DNA from: Deinococcus sp. LM3
GTDB taxonomy: Bacteria; Deinococcota; Deinococci; Deinococcales; Deinococcaceae
Length of the DNA: 64,000 bases
Direction: 5' to 3'
Assembly (NCBI RefSeq): GCF_002017875.1
Contig: NZ_MUFV01000001.1
Location: 1-64,000, forward strand
In this document: piece by piece, positions 37,255 through 47,542 of the stretch
Layout: each line of letters starts with the position of its first letter
How positions within the stretch are numbered: the stretch's first letter is position 1
Position numbers and translations under genes: made by a program
Notes under the pieces: model-generated
Databases searched by the model: none
Told to the model about the DNA's origin: nothing
What the model saw: only the letters and a program-made list of their open reading frames with translations

Positions 37255-38832
37255 ATGACCACCACCCATCTGGAAGGCCTGCTGCCTTTCGAGCACGAGC
37301 CGTACCACATCTTTCAGGACGAGGCGGTCGCCGCCCGCCAGCGCGACGCCTTCCGGGCCGTACGCGAGGCCTACGTGGGCCGCACCTTCCCGCTGATCGT
37401 CGCCGGACAGGACGCCCAGGGGAGCGGCACCTTCGCCGTGCGCAACCCCGCCGACACCCGCGAGACGCTGTGGCACTTTCATAACGCCACGCCTGCACAG
37501 CTGAACGAGGCCGTGGCCGCCGCGCAGGCCGCCTTCCTGGAGTGGCGCCGCACCGATCCGCTGCAACGCGCCAGCATCTTCAAGCGGGCCGCCGAGCTGC
37601 TGCGCGCACGCCGAATGGAATTCAACGCGGTCATGACGCTGGAGAACGGCAAGAACTGGGCCGAGGCCGACGGTGAGGTGGCCGAGTCGGTGGATCACTT
37701 CGAGGTCTTCGCGCGTGAAACGTTGCGCTGGTCGCAGGGCAAGGCCGTGTACCCCATGCTGGACGAGCACGTGACCACCGTGTACGAGCCGCTGGGTGTG
37801 GTGGCGTGCATCAGCCCGTGGAACTTCCCGAGCGCCATTCCGCTGGGCATGGCGCTGGGCGCGCTGGCCGCCGGGAATACGGTGCTGTGGAAACCCGCCG
37901 GGGAGACGCCGCTCTCGTCGTACCTGATGGTCGAACTGCTGTTCGAGGCAGGCCTGCCCCGGAACGCCGTGCAGTTCCTGACCGGCACGGACGACGTGCT
38001 GGGCGACCCGCTGGTGGACCATCCGGGCGTGCGGATGATCGCCTTCACCGGCAGCAAGGAGATCGGCTGCCGCATCTACGAGCGGGCCGCGCGGGTGCAG
38101 CCGGGCCAGCGGTGGCTCAAGCGCGTGATCGCCGAGATGGGCGGCAAGGACCCCACGGTCGTGTGCGCGGACGCGGACATCGAGGCCGCCGCGACCGGCA
38201 TCGTGCAGGCGGCGTTCGGGTACAGCGGCCAGAAGTGCAGCGCCTGCTCCCGCGTGATCGCCGAGGACAGCGTGTACGACGACCTGCTGGCCCGCGTGAC
38301 CGAGAAGACCCGCGCCCTGAAGGTCGGTCTGCCCGAGGAGAACGCCGCCATCGGCCCGGTCATCCACCAGGGCAGCGCCGACCGCATCGCGCAGTTTGTC
38401 GAGGCGGGCCGCACGAGCGCGCGGCTGGTGCTGGGCGGCGACACGCCCGACACCGGGGACCGGGTGGGCGGCTACGTCTCCCCCACCCTGTTCGCGGACG
38501 TGGACCCGGCCGATCCGCTGTTCCAGCAGGAGATCTTCGGGCCGGTCCTGACCTTCACCCGCGCCCGCGACTGGGAACACGCCATAGAACTGGCGAACGA
38601 CTCCGAGTACGGCCTGACCGCCGCGTTCTACTCGCGCGACCCGCACAAGATCGCGGTGGCCCGCCGCGACATGCACGTGGGGAACCTGTACATCAACCGC
38701 AAGTGCACGGGCGCCCTGAGCGGCACGCACGCCTTCGGCGGGTACGGCATGAGCGGCACGAACGCCAAGGTCGGCGGCCCCGACTACCTGTTCTGGTTCC
38801 TGCAGACCAAGACGGTGGCGCAGCGGTACTGA
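37255..38832 (+). CDS. pruA: L-glutamate gamma-semialdehyde (1-pyrroline-5-carboxylate) dehydrogenase
   Basis: 525-aa aldehyde dehydrogenase that oxidises glutamate semialdehyde to glutamate in proline and arginine breakdown. Family segments are ACISPWNFPSAIPLGM, GNTVLWKPAGETPLSSYL, AFTGSKEIGCRIYERAA, VIAEMGGKDPTVVC, the catalytic Cys in YSGQKCSACSRVI and QQEIFGPVLTF. The end, CTGALSGTHAFGGYGMSGT, is typical of the P5CDH group. Start ATG 37255 follows AGAGGAG. No proline dehydrogenase is fused or adjacent. Confidence 0.9.
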   Translation: MTTTHLEGLLPFEHEPYHIFQDEAVAARQRDAFRAVREAYVGRTFPLIVAGQDAQGSGTFAVRNPADTRETLWHFHNATPAQLNEAVAAAQAAFLEWRRTDPLQRASIFKRAAELLRARRMEFNAVMTLENGKNWAEADGEVAESVDHFEVFARETLRWSQGKAVYPMLDEHVTTVYEPLGVVACISPWNFPSAIPLGMALGALAAGNTVLWKPAGETPLSSYLMVELLFEAGLPRNAVQFLTGTDDVLGDPLVDHPGVRMIAFTGSKEIGCRIYERAARVQPGQRWLKRVIAEMGGKDPTVVCADADIEAAATGIVQAAFGYSGQKCSACSRVIAEDSVYDDLLARVTEKTRALKVGLPEENAAIGPVIHQGSADRIAQFVEAGRTSARLVLGGDTPDTGDRVGGYVSPTLFADVDPADPLFQQEIFGPVLTFTRARDWEHAIELANDSEYGLTAAFYSRDPHKIAVARRDMHVGNLYINRKCTGALSGTHAFGGYGMSGTNAKVGGPDYLFWFLQTKTVAQRY

Positions 38833-38860
38833 CGGGGGCGTGGACGGCGCGGCCCGGGCG

Positions 38861-39217
38861 TCAGGCCCGCGCCAGCCACTCCCGCGCGGCCTCCACGGTC
38901 GGCGTGACGCGCACCAGGGCGTGCCCGGTGTGCTCGCGGGCAAGTTCCACGAAGCGCTCGCCGTGGCGCGCCGGGTCCGGGACGACCAGGGCCAGCGGCA
39001 GGCGGTGATTGGTGAACGTCTGGAACAGTTCGCCCAGCAGGCCGCTGCGCAGGTTCAGGAACGCCGGGTCCAGGTCCGCCTCCTGCACGATCAGGCCGTC
39101 CAGGGAATATGCGGCGCCCAGTGCCTCGCGGATTGCCCCGGCGTCCGGCAGGCTCAGGCCCAGTTCGCTCAGGGTCCGGACCCCGCCGATCTGCTGTTCA
39201 TGATGATTCTCCGGCAT
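38861..39217 (-). CDS. DUF4180-like protein
   Basis: 118 aa, cytosolic. The pattern ALGAAYSLDGLIVQEADLDP-AFLNLRSGLLGELFQTFTNH-RLPLALVV matches the DUF4180 family as I know it: a small alpha/beta protein of unknown function. Start ATG 39217 has GGAGG 8 nt upstream. It is divergent from the DinB-like gene. Confidence 0.7.
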   Translation of the reverse strand: MPENHHEQQIGGVRTLSELGLSLPDAGAIREALGAAYSLDGLIVQEADLDPAFLNLRSGLLGELFQTFTNHRLPLALVVPDPARHGERFVELAREHTGHALVRVTPTVEAAREWLARA

Positions 39218-39261
39218 TCCCGTGACCTCCGCCCCACGAATTTTTCTGGAACACTGGCCCC

Positions 39262-39762
<501 letters not shown>

Positions 39763-39867
39763 GCACGGCCCCCCAACCTCCGGCGCAGAACGGAGCGCGT
39801 CCGACCCGTTCATAAACCGCCCCCCGCTCTCCTCCCACTCTCTCTTTGCGCACAAGGAATCCTGCCC

Positions 39868-41160
39868 ATGTCGAACGTGTTCTACCGCAGCCGCAAGTCG
39901 TACCCGACCGCCGTTTCTGCCCACGGGGTGTTCATTCAGGACGATCAGGGCCGCTCGTACCTGGACGGGTCGTCCGGGGCGCTCGTGGCGAACGTGGGGC
40001 ACGGGCGGGGCGAGGTGGCGCAGGCCATGGCGGAGCAGGCGGCGCGGCTGGCGTTCGTGCACGGCTCGCAGTTCTCCAGTGACGTGCTCGAAACGTACGC
40101 CTCGCGGCTGGCCGGGTTCCTGAACCTGCCCGGCTACCGCTTCTGGGCGGTGTCGGGCGGGTCCGAGGCGAACGAGAGTGCCATCAAGCTGGCGCGGCAG
40201 TACCACGTCGAGCGGGGCGAGCCGGGACGCTTCCGGGTGGTCACGCGGGTGCCCAGCTACCACGGCGCGAGCCTGGGCGCGCTGGCCGCGTCGGGCATGG
40301 GCGCGCGGCGCGAGGTGTACGCCCCGCTGATGCGCCCCGACGCGTGGCCGAAACTGCCGAAACCCGACCCATCCCTGAGCGGCGAGGCCGACGCCGAGCG
40401 CCTGCGGGCGCTGCTGGAGGAGGTCGGGCCGGAGTCGGTCGCGGCGTTCATGTGCGAGCCGGTGGTGGGCGCGTCGGACGCGGCGCTCGCCCCGAACGCC
40501 GGGTATCACGCCCACATCGCGGCGATCTGCCGGGAGTACGGCGTGCTGTTCATCGCGGACGAGGTCATGAGCGGCATGGGCCGCTGCGGGGAGCCGCTCT
40601 GCGTGCGTCTGCACGACCCGCAGGTCACGCCGGACCTCGTGGTGCTCGGCAAGGGTCTGGCCGCCGGGTACGCGCCCCTGGCGGGCGTGATGGCCTCGGG
40701 GGCGGTGTACGACACGGTCATGAACGGCAGCGGCGCGTTCAAGCACGGCTTCACGTACGCCGGGCATCCCGTCAGCGTGGCGGCGGGCCTGAGCGTGCTG
40801 GACATCGTGGGGCGCGAGGAACTGGTGCGGGCCGCGCAGGAACGTGGCGCGCAACTGCTGGGCGGCCTGCGTGCCCTGCAGGGTCACCACCCCGGCGTGC
40901 TGGACGTGCGCGGGCACGGGCTGCTGCTGGGCGTGATCCTGGGCGACCCCGCCACCGGGCAGGCGCACGCGACCCCCGGCGTGGCCGAGCGGGTCGCCGC
41001 CGCCGCCCGCGACGCCGGGCTGCTCACGTACCCCGGCAGCGGCGCGCTCGACGGCGTGCGCGGCGACCACCTGCTGCTGGGGCCGCCGCTGAGCATCACG
41101 CCGGGCGAGGTCACGCTGCTGCTGGAGCGGCTGGACACGGCACTGGCACGCGGGTTGTGA
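39868..41160 (+). CDS. Class III PLP-dependent aminotransferase (first of two)
   Basis: 430 aa. Residues include SYLDGSSGALVANVGHG, FWAVSGGSEANESAIKLARQ (PLP phosphate loop), AFMCEPVVGA, LFIADEVMSGMGRCGEPLCV with the PLP Asp, and the Schiff-base Lys in LVVLGKGLAAGYAPLAGV. This is the broad omega-amino-acid/aspartate aminotransferase-family group; the substrate cannot be predicted. It faces another class III aminotransferase with a MITE between. Confidence 0.85.
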   Translation: MSNVFYRSRKSYPTAVSAHGVFIQDDQGRSYLDGSSGALVANVGHGRGEVAQAMAEQAARLAFVHGSQFSSDVLETYASRLAGFLNLPGYRFWAVSGGSEANESAIKLARQYHVERGEPGRFRVVTRVPSYHGASLGALAASGMGARREVYAPLMRPDAWPKLPKPDPSLSGEADAERLRALLEEVGPESVAAFMCEPVVGASDAALAPNAGYHAHIAAICREYGVLFIADEVMSGMGRCGEPLCVRLHDPQVTPDLVVLGKGLAAGYAPLAGVMASGAVYDTVMNGSGAFKHGFTYAGHPVSVAAGLSVLDIVGREELVRAAQERGAQLLGGLRALQGHHPGVLDVRGHGLLLGVILGDPATGQAHATPGVAERVAAAARDAGLLTYPGSGALDGVRGDHLLLGPPLSITPGEVTLLLERLDTALARGL

Positions 41161-41177
41161 GGCAGCGGTACCTGTAA

Positions 41178-41333
41178 AACGGATTCCGTCTGCTTCGTTG
41201 ACAAATCGGGAAAGCACCGATTGACCAACTCCGCTCCCGGAACCCGCCTCCACTCCTACTCTGCGGGGCAGCTCTGCGAGTCGCATCCGCTCGGATGGAA
41301 CGGTTTTTGCGAACCATTCCATCGGAGTCCGTC
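41178..41333 (+). mobile_element. MITE copy 7 (long subtype)
   Basis: 156 bp. The right flank TTA (41334-41336) is the stop codon of the minus-strand aminotransferase; the left flank is TAA (41175-41177). Hairpin 2 arms read GGATGGAACGG / CCATTCCATC, changed on both sides relative to other copies. It carries the same extra 20 bp as copy 3. Confidence 0.8.
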
Positions 41334-42794
<1,461 letters not shown>

Positions 42795-42879
42795 GGCAAG
42801 CAGTCTAGCCGCAGCGCGTGAGACACGCGGAGCGCAGGCACAGGCGCAGGGGTAGAGGCAGACGGGTGGGCCGGGGTCA

Positions 42880-43013
42880 TACGGACTGCCGTTTGTTTCG
42901 CCGACAATCCGGAACTTCACCGGATTGCCGGTTCCACGTCCGGAACCCGCCCCGCTCCCACTCGCTTCGCTCGGACCCAGCGGGCTTTGCAGCCCATTCA
43001 ATCGGAGTCCGTA
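42880..43013 (+). mobile_element. MITE copy 8 (full length, TCA repeats)
   Basis: 134 bp between TCA at 42877-42879 and TCA at 43014-43016. The right repeat is the TGA stop of the minus-strand rhodanese gene. Hairpin 1 CAATCCGG/CCGGATTG. Confidence 0.87.
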
Positions 43014-43319
43014 TCAGGGGCCGCGCAGGGCTTCCTGCAACGCGGGCACGCCGCCGGGGTACGCGTCGGCGTCCAGGCCGTCGGCGCGCAGGTAGCGGGC
43101 GGCCAGGGCGCTGCGTACGCCGCGTTCGCACACGACCAGCAGCGGCCCCAGGTCGCGGGTCAGGCCGTGCGCGCCGTTCTCGATGTCGTCCAGACTGACG
43201 ACGCGCACGGTCTGGGCGGTCAGGTCGGTCAGGAGCGGACAGCGCAGCGGTTCGGGGCGCAGGTCGATCAGGGTCACGCCGTCAGGGAGGGGCGCGGGCC
43301 GGGAGTCGGGCGGGGTCAT
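43014..43319 (-). CDS. Rhodanese-like domain protein
   Basis: 101 aa, single rhodanese fold: GVTLIDLRPEPLRCPLL, LLVVCERGVRSALAARYLRA with the catalytic-loop Cys, and AYPGGVPALQEAL. It may move sulfane sulfur; the partner is unknown. It is divergent from a second rhodanese gene 81 bp away. The stop codon coincides with the direct repeat of MITE copy 8. Confidence 0.8.
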   Translation of the reverse strand: MTPPDSRPAPLPDGVTLIDLRPEPLRCPLLTDLTAQTVRVVSLDDIENGAHGLTRDLGPLLVVCERGVRSALAARYLRADGLDADAYPGGVPALQEALRGP

Positions 43320-43387
43320 GCGGGCAGCATAGGGGGCGCGGGGCGCGCGTCAGCGGCGGCGGGCACATTCCCGGCCCGGCGCTCCGC

Positions 43388-43393
43388 TATGCT
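43388..43393 (+). promoter_or_regulatory. -10 box TATGCT, leaderless promoter
   Basis: TATGCT plus 7 nt precedes the ATG at 43401 of the second rhodanese gene. Confidence 0.55.
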
Positions 43394-43400
43394 GACCCGC

Positions 43401-43712
43401 ATGGAAGACATCACTGTGCAGGAAGGGCAGAGCCGCGTGCAGGCCGGCGCGCTGCTGGTCGACGTTCGCGAGCCGAACGAGTTCGCGGAAGTGCACGCCG
43501 AGGGCGCCACCCTGATTCCCCTGAGCGAGTTCGAGGCGCGCTTCTCGGAACTCCCCAAGGACCGTGAACTGGTCATGATCTGCCGCAGCGGCGCCCGCAG
43601 CGCCCGCGCCGGCGAGTACCTGAAAGCGCAGGGGTACTCGCAGGTCGTGAACGTGGCCGGCGGCACGCTCGCCTGGGTCGAGGCGGGCCTGCCCACCGGG
43701 AGCGCGCAGTGA
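43401..43712 (+). CDS. Rhodanese-like domain protein (second)
   Basis: 103 aa: LLVDVREPNEFAEVHAEGAT, LIPLSEFEARFSELPKDREL, MICRSGARSARAGEYLKAQG with the active-loop Cys, and VVNVAGGTLAWVEAGLP. It fits a sulfurtransferase of the single-domain GlpE type. The start is fixed by the leaderless -10 box; the frame upstream runs through MITE copy 8. Its end overlaps the DUF59 gene by 4 bp, suggesting a joint role in sulfur or Fe-S handling. Confidence 0.85.
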   Translation: MEDITVQEGQSRVQAGALLVDVREPNEFAEVHAEGATLIPLSEFEARFSELPKDRELVMICRSGARSARAGEYLKAQGYSQVVNVAGGTLAWVEAGLPTGSAQ

Positions 43713-44044
43713 GCGCCGAGGGAGTCACGCTGCCCACCGAGGAGCAGGTGCTCGAAGCCCTGAAGATCGTCAAGGACCCGGAAATCCCGGTGAACGTGGT
43801 GGACCTGGGCCTGATCTACGGCGTGGATATCGCCGAGGGCGGCCTGATCGACATCACCATGACCCTGACCAGCGTGGGCTGCCCCGTGCAGGACCTGATC
43901 CGCGCGGACGCCGAGATGGCGGTCGGCCGCCTGGACGGCGTGTCCGAGGTGAACGTGGAGTTCGTGTGGACGCCGCCGTGGGGTCCGGACAAGATGACCG
44001 AGGACGGCAAACGCCAGATGCGGATGTTCGGCTTCAACGTCTGA
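43709..44044 (+). CDS. DUF59/MIP18-family iron-sulfur assembly protein (SufT-like)
   Basis: 111 aa: VLEALKIVKDPEIPVNVVDL, GLIYGVDIAEGGLIDITMTL, TSVGCPVQDLIRADAEMAVG with the conserved Cys, and VEFVWTPPWGPDKMTEDGKR. This is the SufT/PaaD-type domain used in Fe-S cluster maturation. GTG start at 43709 overlaps the upstream rhodanese stop. The TGA stop is one flanking repeat of MITE copy 9. Confidence 0.85.
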   Translation: MSAEGVTLPTEEQVLEALKIVKDPEIPVNVVDLGLIYGVDIAEGGLIDITMTLTSVGCPVQDLIRADAEMAVGRLDGVSEVNVEFVWTPPWGPDKMTEDGKRQMRMFGFNV

Positions 44045-44173
44045 TCCTCGGATGGAATGGTTTGCAAAAACCATTCCATCCGAGCGAAGCCAGAAGGAGC
44101 GAAGCGGGTTCCGGACGTGGAGTTGACAACCCGGCGCCCTTCCGGGTTGTCAGCGAAACAGACGGAATCCGTA
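44045..44173 (-). mobile_element. MITE copy 9 (TGA repeats, left end shortened)
   Basis: 129 bp between TGA at 44042-44044 (the stop codon of the DUF59 gene) and TGA at 44174-44176. The first bases of one terminal repeat are lost. Both hairpins are perfect but with exchanged base pairs (GACAACCCGG/CCGGGTTGTC; GGATGGAATGG/CCATTCCATCC). Confidence 0.83.
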
Positions 44174-44206
44174 TGATTCTGGCCTTCTAGGACGCTAAAC
44201 AGCAGG

Positions 44207-44235
44207 CAGCCCCCGACTTCTGTTGTCGGGGGCTG
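44207..44235. terminator. Stem-loop terminator
   Basis: CAGCCCCCGAC / GTCGGGGGCTG with a 7-nt loop, between MITE copy 9 and the convergent YugP gene. Confidence 0.8.
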
Positions 44236-44257
44236 TCCATGTGGGATTCCGGGGTGG

Positions 44258-44941
44258 TCAACTGCGGTTGCGGGCCATGCCCAGGACGTTCAGGAACTGC
44301 GCGAGGGCCATGGCGAATCCGGCGACGTATGTCAGGGCGGCGGCGGTCAGGACGGCCTGCGCGCCCTTCTGGCCTTCGGGACTGCCGGTCAGGTTGCCTG
44401 CTTCCAGATACGCGAGGGCGCGGCGGCTGGCGTCGAATTCGACGGGTAGCGTGACGAGGTGGAACAGCAGCGCCGCGCCGAACAGGATCACGCCGACCCA
44501 GATCAGGCCCGTGACTTGCAGGACGATGCCGGCCATCAGCAGCCACGGCGCGAGGTTCATGCCGAGGCTCAGGGGTACGGCGAGCCGGCCGCGCAGCAAC
44601 AGGGCGGGCATGCGGACCTTGTCCTGAATGGCGTGCCCGACCTCGTGCGCGGCGACGGCCATGGCGCTCACGCTGGGCACGCCGTACACGCCCTGGCTGA
44701 GGTTCACGGTCTTGCGGATGGGGTCGTAGTGGTCACTCAGGTTGCCGGGCACGGCGTTCACGGGGACATGGCCCAGACCGTTGGCGTCCAGCATCAGGCG
44801 GGCCACGTCGGCGCCCGTCAGGTTGCGGGGGTTACGAACCTGACTCCAGCGGTTGTACGTGCGGGTCAGGTAGCCCTGAATCAGCATGGACGCCACGAAC
44901 ACGAGCAGGATCAGTGGGGTGTAGGGACCCAGGAATTCCAT
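44258..44941 (-). CDS. YugP-family membrane zinc metallopeptidase
   Basis: 227 aa. An N-terminal TM (LILLVFVASMLIQGYL) is followed by the domain with SAMAVAAHEVGHAIQDKVRM (HExxH zinc site) and two or three further TM helices; VTLPVEFDASRRALAYLEAG carries the downstream acidic ligand. This is the zinc_peptidase_2/YugP family, with unknown physiological substrate. Confidence 0.85.
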   Translation of the reverse strand: MEFLGPYTPLILLVFVASMLIQGYLTRTYNRWSQVRNPRNLTGADVARLMLDANGLGHVPVNAVPGNLSDHYDPIRKTVNLSQGVYGVPSVSAMAVAAHEVGHAIQDKVRMPALLLRGRLAVPLSLGMNLAPWLLMAGIVLQVTGLIWVGVILFGAALLFHLVTLPVEFDASRRALAYLEAGNLTGSPEGQKGAQAVLTAAALTYVAGFAMALAQFLNVLGMARNRS

Positions 44942-45040
44942 GAGGCGTTCCTCCTGACCTCAATCTAGGTGAGGGGCGCCCAGACGCCGTGAGAGGCCAC
45001 TGACGGGACGTTGAGGTCCGGCGTGCCGGGCGGGAGGGAT

Positions 45041-45322
45041 TCAGTGCGGCGCGGGCGGGGCGGGAATGGCGCGCACCGTGAATTTCACGGCGGTGCGTTC
45101 TTCCTGGGGGGTTTCCAGCTTCACGAATTCCGGCTGGGCCACCAGATCGAGCTGGTCGCCGGTGAGGTAACCGCGGGCGATGGCCAGCGCCTTGACCGCC
45201 TGGTTCACGGCGGCCGGGCCGATGGCCTGCATTTCCACCTGCCCCTGTGAGCGCAGCAGCGCAGCGATGGCACCAGCGATGGCGTTGGGACGTGAAGTGC
45301 CGGAGACACGCAGGGTTTCCAA
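45041..45322 (-). CDS. spoVS: Stage V sporulation protein S-like (SpoVS/Alba-fold) protein
   Basis: 93 aa. ETLRVSGTSRPNAIAGAIAA, EMQAIGPAAVNQAVKALAIA and the end EERTAVKFTVRAI are diagnostic of SpoVS, an Alba-like small fold implicated in nucleic-acid binding and regulation. Deinococcus does not sporulate, so the role differs from that in Bacillus. I chose TTG at 45322, matching the usual family N-terminus, with GGAGAG 8 nt upstream; ATG at 45349 would add nine residues. Confidence 0.85.
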   Translation of the reverse strand: METLRVSGTSRPNAIAGAIAALLRSQGQVEMQAIGPAAVNQAVKALAIARGYLTGDQLDLVAQPEFVKLETPQEERTAVKFTVRAIPAPPAPH

Positions 45323-45448
45323 GATGGGACTCTCCTCTCTGAAGCTCAAAGCCCCTTCATTCTATGTTCATCAAATTGGTCAATACAATTCCCCCGGTAA
45401 GCGGTGGCCGTTGCCCCCGGTGGGGGCTTTCACCCACGCATCTCCTGA

Positions 45449-45523
45449 TACGGACTCCGATTGAACGGCCTTGTAAGCCGTTCAATTCGAGCGGATGCGA
45501 GTGGGAAACAAACGGAACCCCTA
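45449..45523 (-). mobile_element. MITE copy 10, internal deletion (TGA repeats)
   Basis: Only 75 bp between TGA at 45446-45448 and TGA at 45524-45526. Both terminal repeats and hairpin 2 are kept, and the central hairpin with about 59 bp is missing. Intact direct repeats suggest that the deleted form itself transposed, or that deletion followed insertion. Confidence 0.82.
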
Positions 45524-45585
45524 TGACCTCCCGGCCCCTGCCCGCTCTTTTCTGTTGTGCGGCGGGGCGGTTCCATCAACGCACG

Positions 45586-45623
45586 GGGCAGGCGGCGGGA
45601 GCAGAGGCTCCCGCCGCCTGCCC
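45586..45623 (-). terminator. Stem-loop at the pepF 3' end
   Basis: GGGCAGGCGGCGGGAGC pairs perfectly over 17 bp with 45607-45623 around a 4-nt loop, 25 bp beyond the pepF stop. It lacks a U run. Confidence 0.65.
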
Positions 45624-45647
45624 CCCTTCAGCTCTCTTACGGTGCGC

Positions 45648-47459
45648 TCAGCGGCGCGCGGCCAGCAGTTCCTCCAGGCGGGCCACGTAGCCTTCCAGGG
45701 TGCGGAAGGTGGCCTGCACGGGCGCGGGACTCAGCATGTCCACGCCAGCCTCACGCAGCGCGTCGATGGGGTCCTGGCTGCCGCCTGAGCGCAGGAACCG
45801 CAGGTAGTTCTCGCGGGCGGCGTCCGGGTCGCCTGCGAAGGTCTCCAGGAGCTGGTGCGCGGCGCTGATGCCGGTCGCGTACTGGTACGCGTAGAAGTTC
45901 GCGTACAGGTGGGTGCTGAACTGCGCCCACAGGCTGCCGCTGCGTTCGCGGTCCATGGTCACGCCGTCGCCGTAGCCCTGGGCGAGCAGGTCGGCGGTCA
46001 GGGTGTTCAGGTCCGGGGCGCTCAGGGTGCCGCCCGCCTCGACGCGGCGGTACGCTTCGAGTTCGAAGGCCGCCAGGGTCGGCATGATGAAGAAGTACCG
46101 GTGGAAGTTCGACAGGGCCTCCTCGATGATCTGCACCTCGAAGGTGGTGTCGCCGCTCTCGCGGGCCTGTTTCAGCAGGTGGGCGCGCACCATCGCCTGA
46201 TCGAAGTTGCTGGCGACCTCCGCGTGGAACAGCGTGTAGCGCGGCACCGAGTACGGGTGCTCGCGCATGGACAGCAGCGAGTGCATGGAGTGCCCGATCT
46301 CGTGCGCCAGGGTGCTGTAGCTGTTCATGGTGCCGTTCCAGGTCATGAAGATGAACGGTTTGACGCGCCCGCCGCCGTTGCTGTAAGCGCCCTGGCGTTT
46401 GCCGTCGTTCTCCGCGTAGTCCACCCAGCGTTCGGTGGTCAGGCCGGCGCGCATGTCGGTCACGTACGCCTCGCCCAGCGGGGCCATGCCCTGGCAGATC
46501 CAGTCCACGGCCTGCCCGTAGCTGACCTGACGCGGCTCGACGAGCGCGGCCTTCACGTCGTACTCGCGCAGTTCGTTCAGGCCCAGCCACTCGCGCCGCA
46601 CCCGCCAGTAGCGGTGCCAGACCGGGGTGTTGGCGCGGTACGTGTCGAGCAGGGTGGTGACCACGTCGGTCGGGATGCGGTCGGGGGCCAGGGACGCCGT
46701 GATCGCGTCCGGGTAGCGGCGGGCGCGGGCCAGGAACACGCTCTGGCGGATGTTCGTGGCGTACATGGCGGCCTGCGAGTGCTGCGCGGCGAGGTGCGCG
46801 TCGGCGTAGTTCTCCCAGGCCTCGCGGCGCACCTCGCGGTCCGGGTGGGAGGTCAGGCGGTCCACGTTCCCCTGGGTGATCTTCTCGCCGCCCGCCGTAC
46901 CGAAGCGCAGGTCCATGTTCGCCAGGGTGGGGTGAATGCCGCGTTCGGACGCGAAGGGGGCCTGCACCGCGCCCAGCAGTTCCTCGACCTCGGCACTGCG
47001 GACGTGCGGTTTGCCGCGCAGGATGCGTTCCAGCCGCACGCGCTGATCTGCGAAGTCCGGGCGGTCCAGCCAGCCGCGCACCGTCGCCTCGTCCAGCGCG
47101 AGGAGTTCCGGGCGGTAGAAGGCGGTCACGCTGCCGTAGCGGGCGCCCAGGCCACTGGCGCGGTCGCGGCGCGCGGCGGCTACGGCGTCCCGGCCGTCCA
47201 CGCTGGCGGTCATGCCCGCGTACGACATGAAGCGCGTCAGGCGCAGTTCGACCTCGTCGGCCGCCGCGAGGTACGCCAGCAGGCCCTCCGGGGTGCCGAG
47301 GCGTCCGGCATGGGCGGCCAGGGCGTCCACGCCGGCCATCAGTCCTGCCTCGTCGGCCTCCCAGGCGTCGGGCGTGGCGTACAGGGCCTCGATGTCCCAG
47401 GTCTGCTCACGGGGAACGTCCTGCCGGCGCGGCAGCTCCTTGATCGATTCAGGGGTCAT
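45648..47459 (-). CDS. pepF: Oligoendopeptidase F (M3 family)
   Basis: 603-aa cytosolic zinc peptidase cutting short peptides. Visible motifs: N-terminal helical domain with VPREQTWDIEALY; the active site NSYSTLAHEIGHSMHSLLSM with HExxH; and VPRYTLFHAEVASNFDQAM with the third zinc ligand Glu. The C-terminal part YANFYAYQYATGISAAHQL is also typical of PepF. The ATG at 47459 is the first consistent Met. Confidence 0.92.
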   Translation of the reverse strand: MTPESIKELPRRQDVPREQTWDIEALYATPDAWEADEAGLMAGVDALAAHAGRLGTPEGLLAYLAAADEVELRLTRFMSYAGMTASVDGRDAVAAARRDRASGLGARYGSVTAFYRPELLALDEATVRGWLDRPDFADQRVRLERILRGKPHVRSAEVEELLGAVQAPFASERGIHPTLANMDLRFGTAGGEKITQGNVDRLTSHPDREVRREAWENYADAHLAAQHSQAAMYATNIRQSVFLARARRYPDAITASLAPDRIPTDVVTTLLDTYRANTPVWHRYWRVRREWLGLNELREYDVKAALVEPRQVSYGQAVDWICQGMAPLGEAYVTDMRAGLTTERWVDYAENDGKRQGAYSNGGGRVKPFIFMTWNGTMNSYSTLAHEIGHSMHSLLSMREHPYSVPRYTLFHAEVASNFDQAMVRAHLLKQARESGDTTFEVQIIEEALSNFHRYFFIMPTLAAFELEAYRRVEAGGTLSAPDLNTLTADLLAQGYGDGVTMDRERSGSLWAQFSTHLYANFYAYQYATGISAAHQLLETFAGDPDAARENYLRFLRSGGSQDPIDALREAGVDMLSPAPVQATFRTLEGYVARLEELLAARR

Positions 47460-47505
47460 GCCGGAGGCTAGCACCTCCTCACGGTCCACGCCGGCGCAGC
47501 GGGCT

Positions 47506-47511
47506 TACAGT
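47506..47511 (+). promoter_or_regulatory. -10 box TACAGT in front of a 7-codon leader ORF
   Basis: TACAGT plus 7 nt precedes ATG 47519, which opens MNGRTTP and stops at TGA 47540-47542. That stop overlaps the ATG of the MFS gene at 47539. Confidence 0.5.
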
Positions 47512-47518
47512 GGTCCGG

Positions 47519-47542
47519 ATGAACGGACGGACCACTCCATGA
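47519..47542 (+). CDS. Possible leaderless 7-aa leader peptide
   Basis: It reads MNGRTTP. It sits at the leaderless position, and its stop overlaps the transporter start (ATGA), so terminating ribosomes could restart on the transporter gene, which lacks a good Shine-Dalgarno site. Too short to judge by coding statistics. Confidence 0.4.
   Translation: MNGRTTP

Larger units (their letters stand above)
45350..45647. other. Intergenic region between spoVS and pepF
   Basis: 298 bp holding the spoVS promoter region (AT-rich, 45355-45395), MITE copy 10 and a large stem-loop near the pepF 3' end. No gene. Confidence 0.5.
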
